NCBI GenBank assembly: GCA_951217055.1
Contig: OX578283.1
Span: 4,156,203 to 4,220,202 of the forward strand
Direction: 5' to 3'
From: Gerris lacustris
Lineage: Eukaryota > Arthropoda > Insecta > Hemiptera > Gerridae
DNA: 64,000 bases
A program made the translations under genes and the position numbers. The notes beneath the pieces were generated by a model. The model had not been told where the DNA came from. It ran no database searches and saw nothing but the letters and a program-made list of their open reading frames with translations. Positions 32,641-43,997 of the stretch are shown here, piece by piece (position 1 is the first letter of the stretch; each line of letters starts with the position of its first letter).

Positions 32641-34263
32641 GGGAACACTAGTGTTCGGAAACACTAACCAGGTCGACCGAGAAGTAACCGGTGTGCCGGA
32701 AACACCAACCTAAACAACCGACCGCGTTCGTAAAGCTCCGGTCGTTTTAGCGGTCGACCGGCTAGGTCGCGACCGCTTCGACCGAAATCGAAATACGGTT
32801 AGGTTGGTTAGTAACCATAATGTTACCTTTCTTGGCGAAATGTCATTGTTCTTTTGTAAACATTTGATAACGTTTTATAATCATTGAATACATTGTCGTC
32901 TTTTTTTGCTTATCTTTAAAATTATTTTTTATATTTAGTTTATGTTTTTTGTAAACTTAGGATTTCTCCTTAACTTGATCTTTTGGGTACGATATAATTT
33001 CGTTTAAAAATTAAAGTTTATACATGTTGAACATTTCGCTATATTTCAACCCGTTTGGGTCATTTTCAAGCTAAAACAACAATTACAATTTAATTAATAA
33101 TTACATCTTACAAAAAGCCTTACTAGTAATATTAAATCATTTAACAATCTTAAAATCTGTTACAAATTTTTACAAAATTTTCTACATTATGATAATTTAC
33201 TTTTTTTTAATTCTATATAATTATTAAATTCCTACCTTTTTACAAATTTTTCATTTAATCCTGGTATTACATCATTTAATCACAGTTCTAGTTACATTTT
33301 TAACACATTTCTACTTTATTCAGTAATATAATAGCTAAAATTCTCGTAAGAATCTTTGCCTAAAAAGTTAAAATAATCAAACTGATAACAGTGATAACAG
33401 TGATTAGAATATATCATACATTGTAAACATTTGATAACGTTTTATAAACAGTGAATACATTGTCGTATTTTTTTGCTAATCTTTAAAATTCTTTAACTTT
33501 TTTACTTTGTTATTCACCTTTTTTATTTTAAAATTGAAATGAATTTGATGGGTAATTTTGTGACTAATAATAACAATATATCAAAACTGAAAGATGAAAA
33601 GTGTGATATTCCTTTGTACCACAGTTCATTATATAGCTACCTTTGTCCTAATAGTTATTTACTTTGTTACCAATTCTAGTTTTCAACATTTTATGGATAC
33701 CGATATAGTTGTTATTTTATTAGACAATCTAAAATAGAACCCCTGCCTGAGTTGAAGGAGACTGTGCGGTCGAGGATCGCTTGGTGACATAATTTTGCTT
33801 GATTCATTTATGAGAGATTATATACATTTGTTAAACTGTCCGTTTGTATATTTCATACATTTAAGAGATTATAAATGTATCATTTGTACACAGAAGAGTT
33901 GATATTATCGATGTAAACAGTGAAGTGCAAGGCTTCAGGAGGAAGATGCTGCTGAAAGTCGTGTAATCTGAGTTTTTAGTAGAAGGAAAAAGGAAAGGGA
34001 TGATAGCTATATACAGATTTAACCTAAAGTGGTGCCGCTGATCGCTGAAATAGTTTATTTACTTGAGGAATCGTCACAGCTTCACTTCTAATTCACACAA
34101 AACAAAAACGAATTTATATTTGTAACCTTTCTTTGTTTATAACCTTTTCGGTCGACCGCTGCCCGTTCAGAAAACAAAAATGATTTCAAGCCGCCATGAC
34201 ACTAACCACAACAAACCACCGGTCGACCGAGAGGTTGACCGGTTAGTGTTTCCGAACGCACCC
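32641..34263. mobile_element. PIF/Harbinger-like element nested in foldback copy 3
   Basis: The ends GGGAACAC...GTTCGGAAACACTAACC and, inverted, GGGTGCGTTCGGAAACACTAACCGG are flanked on both sides by TTA. A 3-bp TTA/TAA duplication with GGG-type ends is typical of PIF/Harbinger. GGTCGACCG motifs repeat near both ends. No transposase frame remains. Internally a 70-bp direct repeat (about 32855-32925 and 33420-33492) flanks a segment with a ribozyme-like motif. Confidence 0.75.
33030..33075 (-). ncRNA. Degenerate hammerhead-like motif (AUAU)
   Basis: Minus strand CTTGAAAATGACCCAAACGG then GTTGAAATATAGCG: helix II ACCC/GGGT, GAAA, AUAU-A. The 5' core (TTGAAAA) departs from CTGANGA. Confidence 0.35.
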
Positions 34264-34618
34264 TTAGTAGACCAATAATCATGTTGATGGTAGTTTGTCA
34301 CTTAATAGGTTAGTTGGTCAAATATTACTTCAAATCAAAGTGTTCCCCTATTAAATGACAAACTGCCATCAACTTTATTTTTGGTCTACTAACTAATTTA
34401 GAACTCAGGATCATGAAAATCACATTGTCCACCAAAAAGGGCGGGACATGGCCGCTCTCCACCGGTTTGTTTTTTCAAATGCCTATTGCCTAGCTATGTC
34501 CTGCAGACGAACTTAGACGACTACATATTCTTAAAAGGCACCAAAACATTTACTTATACACAAAATTCTAGCTCGATGTTAGTCAGAAACTTTTTAGGAC
34601 GCTATCTCCTCGACTATT
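34264..34618 (+). mobile_element. Foldback family F, copy 3, right part
   Basis: Continues from TTAGTAGACC through GGATCATGAAAATCAC, GGACATGGCCGCTCTCCACC and GACGAACTTAGACGAC to CGCTATCTCCTCGACTATTA. Confidence 0.8.
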
Positions 34619-34644
34619 ATTATTGTTATTTAGTAAGAAAACTG

Positions 34645-35295
34645 AATAAACAGGTCAAGTGTGTGCTAGTCAGCACACAGCGAGGGTCCGTAGGCAACCC
34701 TGTATAGTTTAAGTAGTATTCTATTGATGGTGTTTTTTAAAATGCTAAAAAGCTTACTTTGAACTATCCTATGGGTCTAATATTCTCAAAAAACATAAAC
34801 AAACTTCTGATAAAGTATTTTTTTGCCACAGAACCGGACTACAACCATATAAATACATCGAAAAGACCAAAGTTATAAAAAACGTATTTTATCTTTACTT
34901 TTGGTCGAAGAATGTTTTGGTTGCGAGATAGAGGCGGGGGACACTTTTCACACCCACTTCAAACTTGCCTACGCTCGCCCTATCAAAGTTATAACCAAAG
35001 AATTATATATTTTTGTAATCAGCTCGACGTACCCTTTCATATGATACCCCTCACGGTGTCGAAAAAAAAAGAAAAAACATTTTAACCCTTAAGTTTTTTT
35101 ACCCTAATTTTTTTGAAACATTTTTTTTTAAGTTGCTATATTTTTAATATATTTGGGCAAGTACAAGACACATACATGCCAAATTTCAAAGTGATCGGAT
35201 GAAAAGTGTAGCCGTGAGAGCAGGCGACAGGACGGACGGACAGACACACGCAGGAAAATATAAGGGTCCTTGGTTTGGCCTACGGACCCTAAAAA
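34645..35295 (-). mobile_element. MITE family G, full copy 1
   Basis: The inverted end motifs GGGTCCGTAGGC (about 34685) and GCCTACGGACCC (about 35277) bound the body. Beyond the first lies a hairpin GTGTGCTAGTCAGCACAC and CAGGTCAAG. The body contains CTTTCATATGATACCCCTCA and GGACGGACGGACAGACACAC. Other copies: 44777-45509, 48622-48936 and 51956-53892. Confidence 0.85.
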
Positions 35296-35505
35296 TGGAA
35301 TAAACAAAGATAATTTAATGAATCGTTTAGCAAACAAATGGGTTAATGAGTTGTCCTTAATTTAATAAGGATAAAAAAAATCTATAGCTCATACATTGAG
35401 AATTTCAATGAATAAATGAGGCAGGTTGTTAATGAATTGTTATGTTTCATTGAAGATGCGGGTGGAAAATTATGAGTGAGATAACCGGTTTCTTTCTCCC
35501 TTCAG
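35296..35505. other. No gene seen
   Basis: AT-rich; ends in a good polypyrimidine tract leading to the candidate acceptor at 35505. Confidence 0.4.
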
Positions 35506-35580
35506 CAACAGGTTGTAGCGGAACTAGAGGAATTTATCTCTGCCCAAGGAAAAATACCAATATCATTACCTTTCTACTGA
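35506..35580 (+). CDS. Candidate 25-codon terminal exon
   Basis: A strong acceptor, TTTCTTTCTCCCTTCAG, is followed in phase 0 by QQVVAELEEFISAQGKIPIS LPFY and TGA. The segment is less AT-rich than its surroundings and its peptide looks protein-like. It could be an alternative last exon of the gene that resumes at 41.7 kb or belong to another transcript; no upstream partner exon was found. A chance acceptor is equally possible. Confidence 0.25.
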   Translation, partial: QQVVAELEEFISAQGKIPISLPFY

Positions 35581-37609
35581 CATATTTCATAACAGAACAG
35601 ATTCATTGTGATAAATGATTCCTAATAGCTATATTAACTACATTATACTTACTTGAATGAATATTAAATAGCTTTATTATTTAGTAAATATATTTATTAT
35701 ATATAATTTATTTAATTTGAAAGTACCAACAACGATTATAATTAAATTTATCTACTCGCGGCAGCAAAATTAAACATTACTTAACTGTTTTTAGGCTGGA
35801 AAGTACTATTTCCCTGATTTGTCATTAATATATTTAAAACAGGCAGGAAAGTAGTTAAAACAGTCAGGAAAATACTTTCTCTGCCTAGAGAAAGTAACAG
35901 TGTTTACCACTGCGTGTCATAACCTCTTATTTTGGCAAGAGCAGTTTATACTATTATCTCTATTTTATAATAACATTATATATTATAGTTAAATAAGTTA
36001 TATTTAATAAATAAACGTTTTAGTAATAAAATAATTTGTTTATATTTGTTAATTCTGTTAAATAAGTTCAATGATTGGTAGATCTTTAATTAAAAAAAAT
36101 AGTAGAGTCACTGACTATACTGTAGTGTCATGAAAACATTGAACATCCATATAATTTTTATTATTGGTCATTCTGACGAGACTAGCTACTTTACTTGATG
36201 TATCCTAGTTACTTTTTTTCTTTTAAGCAATAGAAGATATCTTTAACACTTTTATTAATTTTTTAGTAAACATATAAATACATATTTTATATTGCGTGCA
36301 TTATTCATTCAGAAGTTATGTGTGTTATATATTTTGTTGTTGTTATAGATTGAGTTTGCTTTTCACTTATTGTTATTATTCCCAAGTTTCTTATTTGAAC
36401 ATTAATTTTAGTTACTACATAATATGTTATTATCTTTATTATTATGACACATATAGTTATTAACTATGTTATATTAATATGGATAACATTTTAGCAGCTT
36501 CATTTTTCTGCCGCAAATTGATAAAATATTGTATGCAACAAGGCAGCAAAGGAAACATTTCTGCCTCGGCTTCGCCTCGGCAGTCAAATAGGTAAATTAC
36601 CTGCCTCGGCTTCGCCTCGGCAGTTAATTATCATAGCCTGTCCTCGCCTTCGGCTCGGAGGCTAATCTAATCACTCGTCAGTAAAATTCCATTTTGTTGC
36701 CTAGTTACATAAATAACTATTATCGTAGTGTGTAGGCTTCTTCGTTTTCCTAATATAGGGGTTAAGTTATAGATTATCTGAAATAGATTAAATTAGATTA
36801 TGTTATCTATTATACTAATATGTAGGCTCTCACGGTTGGCCTCACGATGATGAACTCGTTTTGAGGCGTATATCTAATTATCGTCTGCAGTTGAACTAAT
36901 ATAGATTAGATTATCTATGACGTTTTAGAGTATAGATTATCTACACATAAGAGGTAATACATTGTAGATTAGATACAATTATCTATTACTAACTTCAGTT
37001 GAGTTATTGAAGTACTAAAATAGCTCTTATTTCGAACGAATCAAAAAGTCCTTAAAATATGATGAAACTTAGTGCATTGCCTTTCTTTTGGGGTTTAAAT
37101 CAATAATATTTTTAGCAGATGTTTGTAAGTAAAGACTCTTCTTCCTCAAATATTTAAAATTAAACCAGTCTAGTATTTGCTGTCTGCACACACAATGGGG
37201 TTCGTAGGAAATTTAATAACTAGGGTGAGTACGCTAGTACGTTAACCAGCATAATCGGTCAAGCCCTATAAAGATGGCGGCAATTTAAAAGTTTGTTTTA
37301 GCTATAACTTTTGAACCGTTTATAATAATGATGAGAAAAAACGTCATTTTATGCATTTTTATTGCCAAAACGCAACAAAATTACTCCTTAGTCTGCAAAC
37401 TGTTTTGTCTTTAGTGTGCGCCTAGCCTAAGTGTCTAGCTTAATCCATTCCTGACTTTTTTTTTCTTTATTTAGTTTTTATTTTTTGTTTCTCACAAAAT
37501 ATTCTTTGTATGAAAATTTCCTTTATAAACTTTTTTTTTTGTTTAACAAATATTACTTTAATTTCTTAAGATTTTACTTTGACATTTTTACGTTGATTTG
37601 TTAATAATA
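35581..37609. other. No gene seen; repeat fragments
   Basis: 36560-36720 has duplicated CTGCCTCGGCTTCGCCTCGG (35-bp spaced) related to 11035-11170. 35800-35890 has repeated (C/A)AGGCAGGAAAGTA motifs. 36730-37000 repeats TAGATTA..TTATCTATTA phrases. Confidence 0.45.
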
Positions 37610-38103
37610 GACTGCCAATTGGTGTGGCACATAGCTTCCTCGCATCCTATCACGTACTTTATTGAATTTATAGTTTTACAAGCCAATATTGTCTAATTTG
37701 TCTAATTGTTTCCGCCGTGTCAAAATTATTTGGATTTTTTACATAAATTAAAGTATCAATTTAGCAAAAGTTAAAAAGCGCAGACTGCTCAAATTAATAT
37801 AGGGCTATTTGCGGACTACTTTCAATAAACTAAGGTTGAAACCTATATGGGACCAACAATGGGCTAGTTATGACCTACCATCCAAATTTCATTAATATCG
37901 GACGTGTAGTTTTTAAGATATGTTGGCTCTCAAAAATTGAACGACAGATAGACAGACCGACAGACAGACACGGGACCAAAAATGTTCCCTGATGTCTGAA
38001 ACGGATTTCTGTCTTGGAATTTTTGAAATCAGAGACCTAAAATGTTTTCGTTCTTCAGAACAATTACACAGCTTCCGTTACCTTCGGTAAGCTCGGTAGC
38101 AAA
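37610..38103 (+). repeat. Interspersed repeat family S, copy 2
   Basis: Co-linear with 5775-6350: GACTGCCAATTGGTGTGGCA, CAGACACGGGACCAAAAATG, GATGTCTGAAACGGATTTCT and CCTTCGGTAAGCTCGG. Confidence 0.8.
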
Positions 38104-38797
38104 ATAGAGGGTGTCCAGGAAAAAAGAAATTTTCAAGGAGGCATGGTGCACGTTGAATTGAACGAAACTAAATTTATATTTGTACTCACATGCGCACAAA
38201 CATACATTTATTTACACCTACATCTTCGAAAGTATTTATCTGATTTTTATGAAATTTGGATGCTTGTTGAAAAGTAATCTTCTGCTACAGCTCTAGATTT
38301 ATTTTAACAGTCTACCCTCTTTAAATTTTGCTAAATTGATACTTTAATTCATGTAAAAATCAAAGCTTTTGACAGATTTAAAAAACGAAGTGGGGGGGGG
38401 GAGGATTATATAAATTTGACAATAATAGGATGTAAAAGCATGAAATCATCAAGTGTATAAAATAGGTCGCAAGAAAGCTTTGTGTCATATAGTATAAGCA
38501 ACACACATAAATTAAGGAAAAAGGTGATTTTTTTTTGTTTTTTTGTTTGTATAATAAATATAGAATTCTGTGCTAAATAAGTATTTATTTTAAAAAAGGA
38601 TTTACTGTATTTGGTTTAGATTTAGATGTGTCAGACAGTTGTGAAGGAGATATTAATGAAACCAGATGTAGAAATGATTGATGATCTGGTCCAGCCCAGC
38701 GTCATTCATTCATCCCTCACATTCTATAGAAATTGTTTTTTTTTTTTACCATTTTCCTCTCAATATGTGACTGATTTTCATTCATAAACTACAAATA

Positions 38798-38828
<31 letters not shown>

Positions 38829-39093
38829 GTCACTTGAATGGATTCTGGTGCTCATATGATGATTTATATTATTATATAAAAAATAATAAAGTGACCAAAT
38901 GTGGAATTCAAACAAAATAGGTTTGGAATCTCCTACTATATGTGACCCACGAATCACTCTATTAGAGGACAAGTAATTTAATTTAAATTTTATTAAATTT
39001 ACTTTAGTAAATTTAGATGTTACAAAAAATAATATAATTAAAATTTCCATTCTTATATGTAGTAGTAACTTATTATTAACTGTAATCTTTCTT
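38104..39093. other. No gene seen
   Basis: G-run at 38392-38401 and T-run at 38801-38828. The minus-strand frame at 38778-39050 is built on the T-run. Confidence 0.5.
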
Positions 39094-39145
39094 GATAGGT
39101 GTTGCAGGGGTTAAAAAAAATTAGTCGAAAATTATTTCATATACC

Positions 39146-39268
39146 TTCAATTAGCTATACCTACAATTAGCTACACCTACAATTAGCTATACCTACAATT
39201 AGCTATACCTACAATTAGCTACACCTACAATTAGCTATACCTACAATTAGCTACACCTACAATTAGCC
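39146..39268. repeat. 16-bp minisatellite ACAATTAGCTA(T/C)ACCT
   Basis: About seven units, inside the left arm of the inverted-repeat element, exactly where the other copies have the GAAATATAGCCAATT segment. Confidence 0.95.
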
Positions 39269-39302
39269 CTTGAGGGGCATCATCAGGTTTGTAAACAAGT
39301 AA
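39258..39302 (-). ncRNA. Hammerhead-like motif with intact CTGATGA, degenerate GAAA
   Basis: Minus strand: AAACCTGATGATGCCCCTCA AGGGC then TAATTG. The 5' box CTGATGA is canonical and GCCC/GGGC closes helix II, but GAAA is replaced by TAAT. The 16-bp minisatellite begins right after it. Confidence 0.35.
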
Positions 39303-40225
39303 AAGTCAGCTAACAGCACATACTACAATGAATAACTCTAAAAAAGATAGATATTTTACACCGCCATCATCATGATTACTAGGTTTGCAATGCCGTTGTC
39401 TGCTTGCAATATTGAGCTGAGCGTGCATTTTAATCTTAAATTTTTATTCGTGAGTTAAAATTTATATTACATTAATTTGTTTGATCACGCTATGATCACG
39501 TTTATCAAAAACTTGCCCTACTGTTGTTGACGGGAGATGTAACTCCACATCGCTATTTTTAAGAATCTGCATTTGATAGATTATTTTATTTGGATCAATA
39601 ACTAATTAATTAATTAAAACAATATCATTCATGGTTTTTTTTTTAAGAGAAATAATGCTGTACGCAGTATATATTAAACAGTTGATAGCTACCAATAAAC
39701 ATTTTTATGTATAAACAGCTTAGATCGGATCCAAATTAGTAATATTTCTAATTTATAATTATAAAGCATTATTTCCTGTTTATCTATTTTACCCCCCTCT
39801 TAAACGAAAATATGACAAAAGTTGACAAAACAACAATAACAATACTCTTAAAGAGCTGTTCAACGACATGAACCATGAAGGGCATATACTGTTTTAACTT
39901 TTGTACCCCATACCCCGTACCCCTGTGTACCAATTTAGACAATTTCAGATTTATACCTTCTTGTTGGTCACTATGACTGTGCCAATTTTGTGGGGATCGG
40001 TTCAGTCGTTCAGAAGGAGAATGTCTCCAACCAAATGCAATGTTTAGTATAAGAGCTTCGCTTCGCTCAGCTTAATTATTAGTTATAACTTATCTAGTTA
40101 TATAGTTAGGACTTTGAAAGGTAACTCTATCAAACTATGTAAAACTAATTCTAGATTATAAGGGAATGTTATTAAATAAAACTGTTAATTGTAAGTGATA
40201 ATAATGTTGAAATACCTTGTTTACA

Positions 40226-40270
40226 GACTTGTTGATGTCCCTAAAGGGATGAAATATAGCCAACTGTATA
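40226..40270 (+). ncRNA. Hammerhead-like motif (AUAU)
   Basis: GTTGATGTCCCTAAAGGGAT then GAAATATAGCCAACTG: helix II TCCC/GGGA, GAAA, self-complementary AUAU. The 5' core is one residue short of CTGANGA. Confidence 0.4.
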
Positions 40271-40317
40271 TGAAAAAATGTTCGACTAATTTATTTCACC
40301 CCTGCAAGACACAACAC

Positions 40318-40740
40318 GAAAGATTACTAAAATTACCATGAGTAATAATTGAAATTTGCAACCAACTGTTGTACAACTGACTAAGTTTACAAATGACTCA
40401 ACGTGGGTAACCACCCTCCCCCCACCCCTTGAAAATGATCCCAGTAATAGATTCGAAACATCAGGATTCACAAAACCTCTGACGTGGTAGTCTCTAAAAG
40501 AGAGATGTCTTAGCGTTTGGCGAAAACCTATCCTATAGAATTTGGTGTCTCTTTCAAGCATATAATGAGATCTAATAACATTAAGATTAGATAAACCATA
40601 CTAAGAAACTCCAAGTTGCTAAGTCAATATAATTTTGAATGTGCTACCTCTTCTATTAAATTTAATTTATTAATCTGGGGGGGCTTTTTACTTCTGTAGT
40701 AAAAATACATCGTATGTGGATGTCCGTCCTTATAACAAAC
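40318..40740. other. No gene supported
   Basis: A 91-codon minus-strand frame (40286-40561), with GFRQTLRHLSFRDYHVRG, borders the inverted-repeat element. It looks protein-like but matches no family I recognise, and may belong to the same retroelement. Confidence 0.3.
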
Positions 40741-41155
40741 CCGGGTTAGCATATTATCAACCCAATAATTGATTAGGGTAGCATAGCATCAACCCAATAC
40801 TGGATTGGGTTAGCATAGTATCAACCCAATACTGGATTGGGTTAACATAGTATCATCCTAATACTGAATTGGATTAGAATAGTATCAACCCAATACTGGA
40901 TTGGGTTAACATAGTATCATCCTAATACTGAATTGGATTAGAATAGTATCAACCCAATACTGGATTGGGTTAGCATAGTATCAACCCAATACTGGATTGG
41001 GTTAGCATAGTATCAACCCAGTACTTGATTGGGTTAGCATAGTATCAACCCAATACTGGATTGGATTAGCATAGTATCAACCCAATACTGGATTGGGTTG
41101 GCACAGTATAAACCCAGTACTTGATTGGGTTTTATAGTACCGACCTAATACTTGA
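40741..41155. repeat. 32-bp tandem array of hairpin units
   Basis: About 13 units of TTAGCATAGTATC + AACCCAATACTGGATTGGGT. Each holds AACCCAAT-ACTGG-ATTGGGTT, an 8-bp stem with a 5-nt loop. Some units alternate with a variant (TCCTAATACTGAATTGGAT), giving a partial 64-bp superperiod. Confidence 0.95.
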
Positions 41156-41711
41156 TTGATACAAGAGAACCAAACTTTTTGCACAAATGCGAAGTGTTGG
41201 TTGGTAAACTGTATCTTCTTATCTCTGGTATCATCGAATTTTTATCAAACTAACCTTGATAGTGTCCATAATCGTTTTAAAGGCCGAAACCTGCTGGCGC
41301 TTACTCTTTCGAGAAATAAGTCATTTGTTTTTGCAATGCTGAGTGAACATTGACTGGGAGGCTCGGTCAGATCTGGGTTCACACATCCAAGTAATGACTA
41401 TGCCCAATACATCATTTTAATGATACTGTTCTATTCGAGTAACCAGCCCCAATCCCGAGGCACTATCTCTTGAATACGCTCGTGAAAATATCGATGTCAC
41501 TCGAGGAGCAACCACCTAAATTGCTTTTATCTCTTTGTACATTTAAAAGTTTTGTTATTGTAATTGCTTCGAGTTAACTGCACGAAAGTAATCTTTCTTA
41601 AGAATGCTTTAACTAGCGATAAAAATATATCACTGATTTTTTTTTTTTTAAATTATCTTTATACCAAATTAAAGATATAATGAAGATAACGTTTTATTGT
41701 ACCTGGTATAG
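41156..41711. other. Intronic or upstream sequence of the gene
   Basis: No repeat recognised; a T-run is at 41638-41650. Probably the intron before the first recognisable exon. Confidence 0.4.
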
Positions 41712-41884
41712 GTTCGAAGACTGTCGGAGCAGGGAGGAGAGAGCGGAAGGGCTGGTCCCAGCTCCCTTGAAGCAGCGTTCCTTGCTACCCTGTCTCAGGG
41801 TCCTCCTCCTGCCACTGCTGGCGGGAGGCGACACAGTGTCGTTACCATCAGCAAAGCACCTAAGAGCACACTTCTTTTCGGCAG
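41712..41884 (+). CDS. Coding exon 1 of the recognised gene part
   Basis: Acceptor GGTATAG (41711), donor GCAG|GTAATA. In phase 0 it reads VRRLSEQGGESGRAGPSS, a Gln/Pro/Ala-rich stretch, then GGRRHSVVTISKAPKSTLLF and a split Arg codon. It holds two R-R-x-S motifs (RRLS, RRHS). An alternative acceptor GAGCAG|GG at 41732 keeps the same frame and would drop seven residues including RRLS; I prefer 41711 because TAG ends the upstream frame exactly there, but the choice is open. 173 nt, ending in phase 2 to match the next exon. No known domain. Confidence 0.7.
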
Positions 41885-42311
41885 GTAATATTCCTACTGG
41901 CCACACTAAATAACAACAAATAGGGAATAAATCCTTTAGATGCTAATTTAAATCAGGTAGAAAAGTCCAAATTTAAACCTGCAGACAAAGATGTAAAGGT
42001 CATATAGCAAATAGCTAAAGCTTAAAATAGACCGGGCAACAATTTAACAATCTAGCAACACAGTTTGTAACAAGCAATTAGTTGACAGCAACAGTGGTCT
42101 CACATCCGAAGCAGCAGCTATTTTTTTAGAAAACCTCAAGAAAATCGATCCATTAATTTATTTGAATATATTAATATTTTTTCTTGAAATCTTTTTTTGT
42201 TGATTTTAAAAATTACATTGATTTTATAATTTCATTATTTCGCTCCCTCACGGAATATTAGTTAATATAACATTTATTTAGCTCTCTCAGATAATATTTA
42301 TTTGTGGACAG

Positions 42312-42563
42312 GAGCAGAAGAGAGTCCTTTGCTGCATTTTCAACACCGACTAGGCCGATACAGAGGAAGGATTCTCTGACCAGATCCCCCAGTGTCTCCG
42401 GCTCCGACTACAACCTACAGCTGGACATCATGGACGACATCGCCGAGATTAAACTGCAGGCGAGGAAAGTCAAGCTCAAGATGTGGCAGAACGACGGTCA
42501 GCAGGTCTGTGAATTACAGACCAGTGATGGCTCCTCCCAGAGATACAATGCCGCAGATAGAAG
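42312..42563 (+). CDS. Coding exon 2
   Basis: Acceptor TTTGTGGACAG, donor GATAGAAG|GTAAAT. Reads (R)SRRESFAAFSTPTRPIQRKD, then SLTRSPSVSGSDYN and LQLDIMDDIAEIKLQARKVK, KLKMWQNDGQQVCELQ. The LDIMDDIAEIKLQARKVKL stretch is amphipathic with alternating acidic and basic residues, and could be a short helix or coiled-coil binding segment. RRES and RKDS are further basophilic-kinase sites. 252 nt, starting and ending in phase 2. GC-rich relative to the flanks. Family not recognised. Confidence 0.9.
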
Positions 42564-42602
42564 GTAAATTTATTAATTTGGATGATAACAGTGTTCATTT
42601 GT

Positions 42603-43400
42603 GAATCGGCTCTTTACAAGACAATTAATCGGCAGCCAATTTATTTGCGAGTTGACTCTTTGAGTTGATTCTTTGAGAGCCGATTCATTTGCCAATCGAT
42701 TCATTTGCCAGTTGATTCTTTAAGAATTGGTTCATCATTCAAGAGCCGATTCATTATTGAATCGATTCTTCCATAGCCGATTTATTTGCGAGTCGACTCC
42801 ATAAGAGTTGATTCTTTGAGAGCCAATTCATTTGCCTGTCGAATCCTTATGAGTTGATTCTTTGATAGACGATTAATTTCCCAATCAATTCTTCCATAAC
42901 CGATTCATTTGCCAGTCGACTCAAAGAGTAGATTCTTTGAGAGCCGATTCATTTGCGAGTCGACTCATTAAGAGTTGATTCTTAGAGAGCCGATTCAATT
43001 GCGAGTCGACTCCTTAAGAGTTGATTCTTTGAGAGCCGATTCATTTGCGAGTTGATTCTTTGAGAGTCGATTCATTTGCCAATCGATTCATCTGCCAGTT
43101 GATTCTTTAAGAATTGGTTTATCATTCAAGAGCCGATGCATTATTGAATCGATTCTTCCATAGCCGATTTATTTGCGAGTCGACTCCTTAAGAGTTGACT
43201 CTTTGAGAGCCGATTCATTTGCCAGTCTACTCCTTAAGAGTTGATTCGTTGAGAGCCGATTCATTTGCCAATCGATTCTTTCATAACCGATTCATTTGCG
43301 AGTCGACTCTTTAAGAGTTAATTATTTGACAGCCGATTCATTTGTAAATCGATTCTTCGATATTAATTTGCGAGTTGACTCAGTTCGATATTCATTTAGT
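42603..43400. repeat. ~46-bp minisatellite close to the exon 2 donor
   Basis: Diverged units of AGAGCCGATTCATTTGC + GAGTCGACTCCTTAAGAG + TTGATTCTTTG. GAGTCGACTC is a perfect 10-bp palindrome and ACTCCTTAAGAGT pairs too. The array begins about 40 bp after the splice donor. Confidence 0.92.
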
Positions 43401-43997
43401 CAGTTGGATATTCATTTGATTCATTTCATACGAAGTCAACTCTGTGATGGAAATTTACACTGTCCTATGTGAATTTCCACTCAATCGGTAAATATTTTAA
43501 ACTATTCAGCGTTAAAGTTTCATAGTTCAACAGTCGATATTTTCAATATGGTGGCAGATATCAAAACAAAATTCAGTATAAATGCTTGTTATATAAAGCA
43601 AAATGGGTTAATGACGTAACAAATGTATGATTACCTAATTTGGGCGGCACAAAACTACTTGTAAGGAATGATTTTTGTTCCAAGTTTCAACTCTGAAAGT
43701 GAGTTAAAATAAAAACTATGGGATTTATGCGTGACACAGACAGACAGACACACCCTCAAACACACACACAGACAACCTGCTAAAAAACTCTCATATGGTC
43801 TTAAAAACGCCCAAAACGGATCAAATCTCGGTATCTGATTTTTGGGTGAAAACAATACTTTTCCTTTAAAGGTAATAAGAAAAAGAAAAAGGATATTAGA
43901 AAGGCAATAGATACAAACAAGAAATTGATTGGGCACTTCCCAATGGGGTTTTTGTATCACAAGAATGGACATTTTCTTTAATCCTCTAAGGACAGTA
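43401..43997. other. No element recognised
   Basis: Intronic. Includes a CAGACAGACAGACAC stretch at 43738-43770 and a 160-codon minus-strand frame (43655-44137) with no family match. Confidence 0.45.

Larger units (their letters stand above)
39094..40317. mobile_element. Penelope-type inverted-repeat element 1
   Basis: Left TGTTGCAGGGGTTAAAAAAA, AATTAGTCGAAAATTATTTC and, further in, CATCAGGTTTGTAAACAAG are inverted at the right as CTTGTTTACAGACTTG, TAGCCAACTG, TTCGACTAATTTATTTCACC and CCTGCAAGACACAAC. The left arm is expanded by a 16-bp repeat. Inverted end repeats with ribozyme-like motifs fit Penelope-like retroelement LTR-like ends. No RT frame is retained. Confidence 0.6.

Noticed and set aside
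41694..41906. Minus-strand and second + frames over exon 1
   Set aside because: Shadows of the GC-rich exon; only the frame starting VRRLSEQ joins exon 2 in phase.
42392..42604. Second + frame over exon 2 (MSPAPTTTYSWTSW...)
   Set aside because: Shadow of the exon; it reads through the splice donor and does not phase with exon 3.
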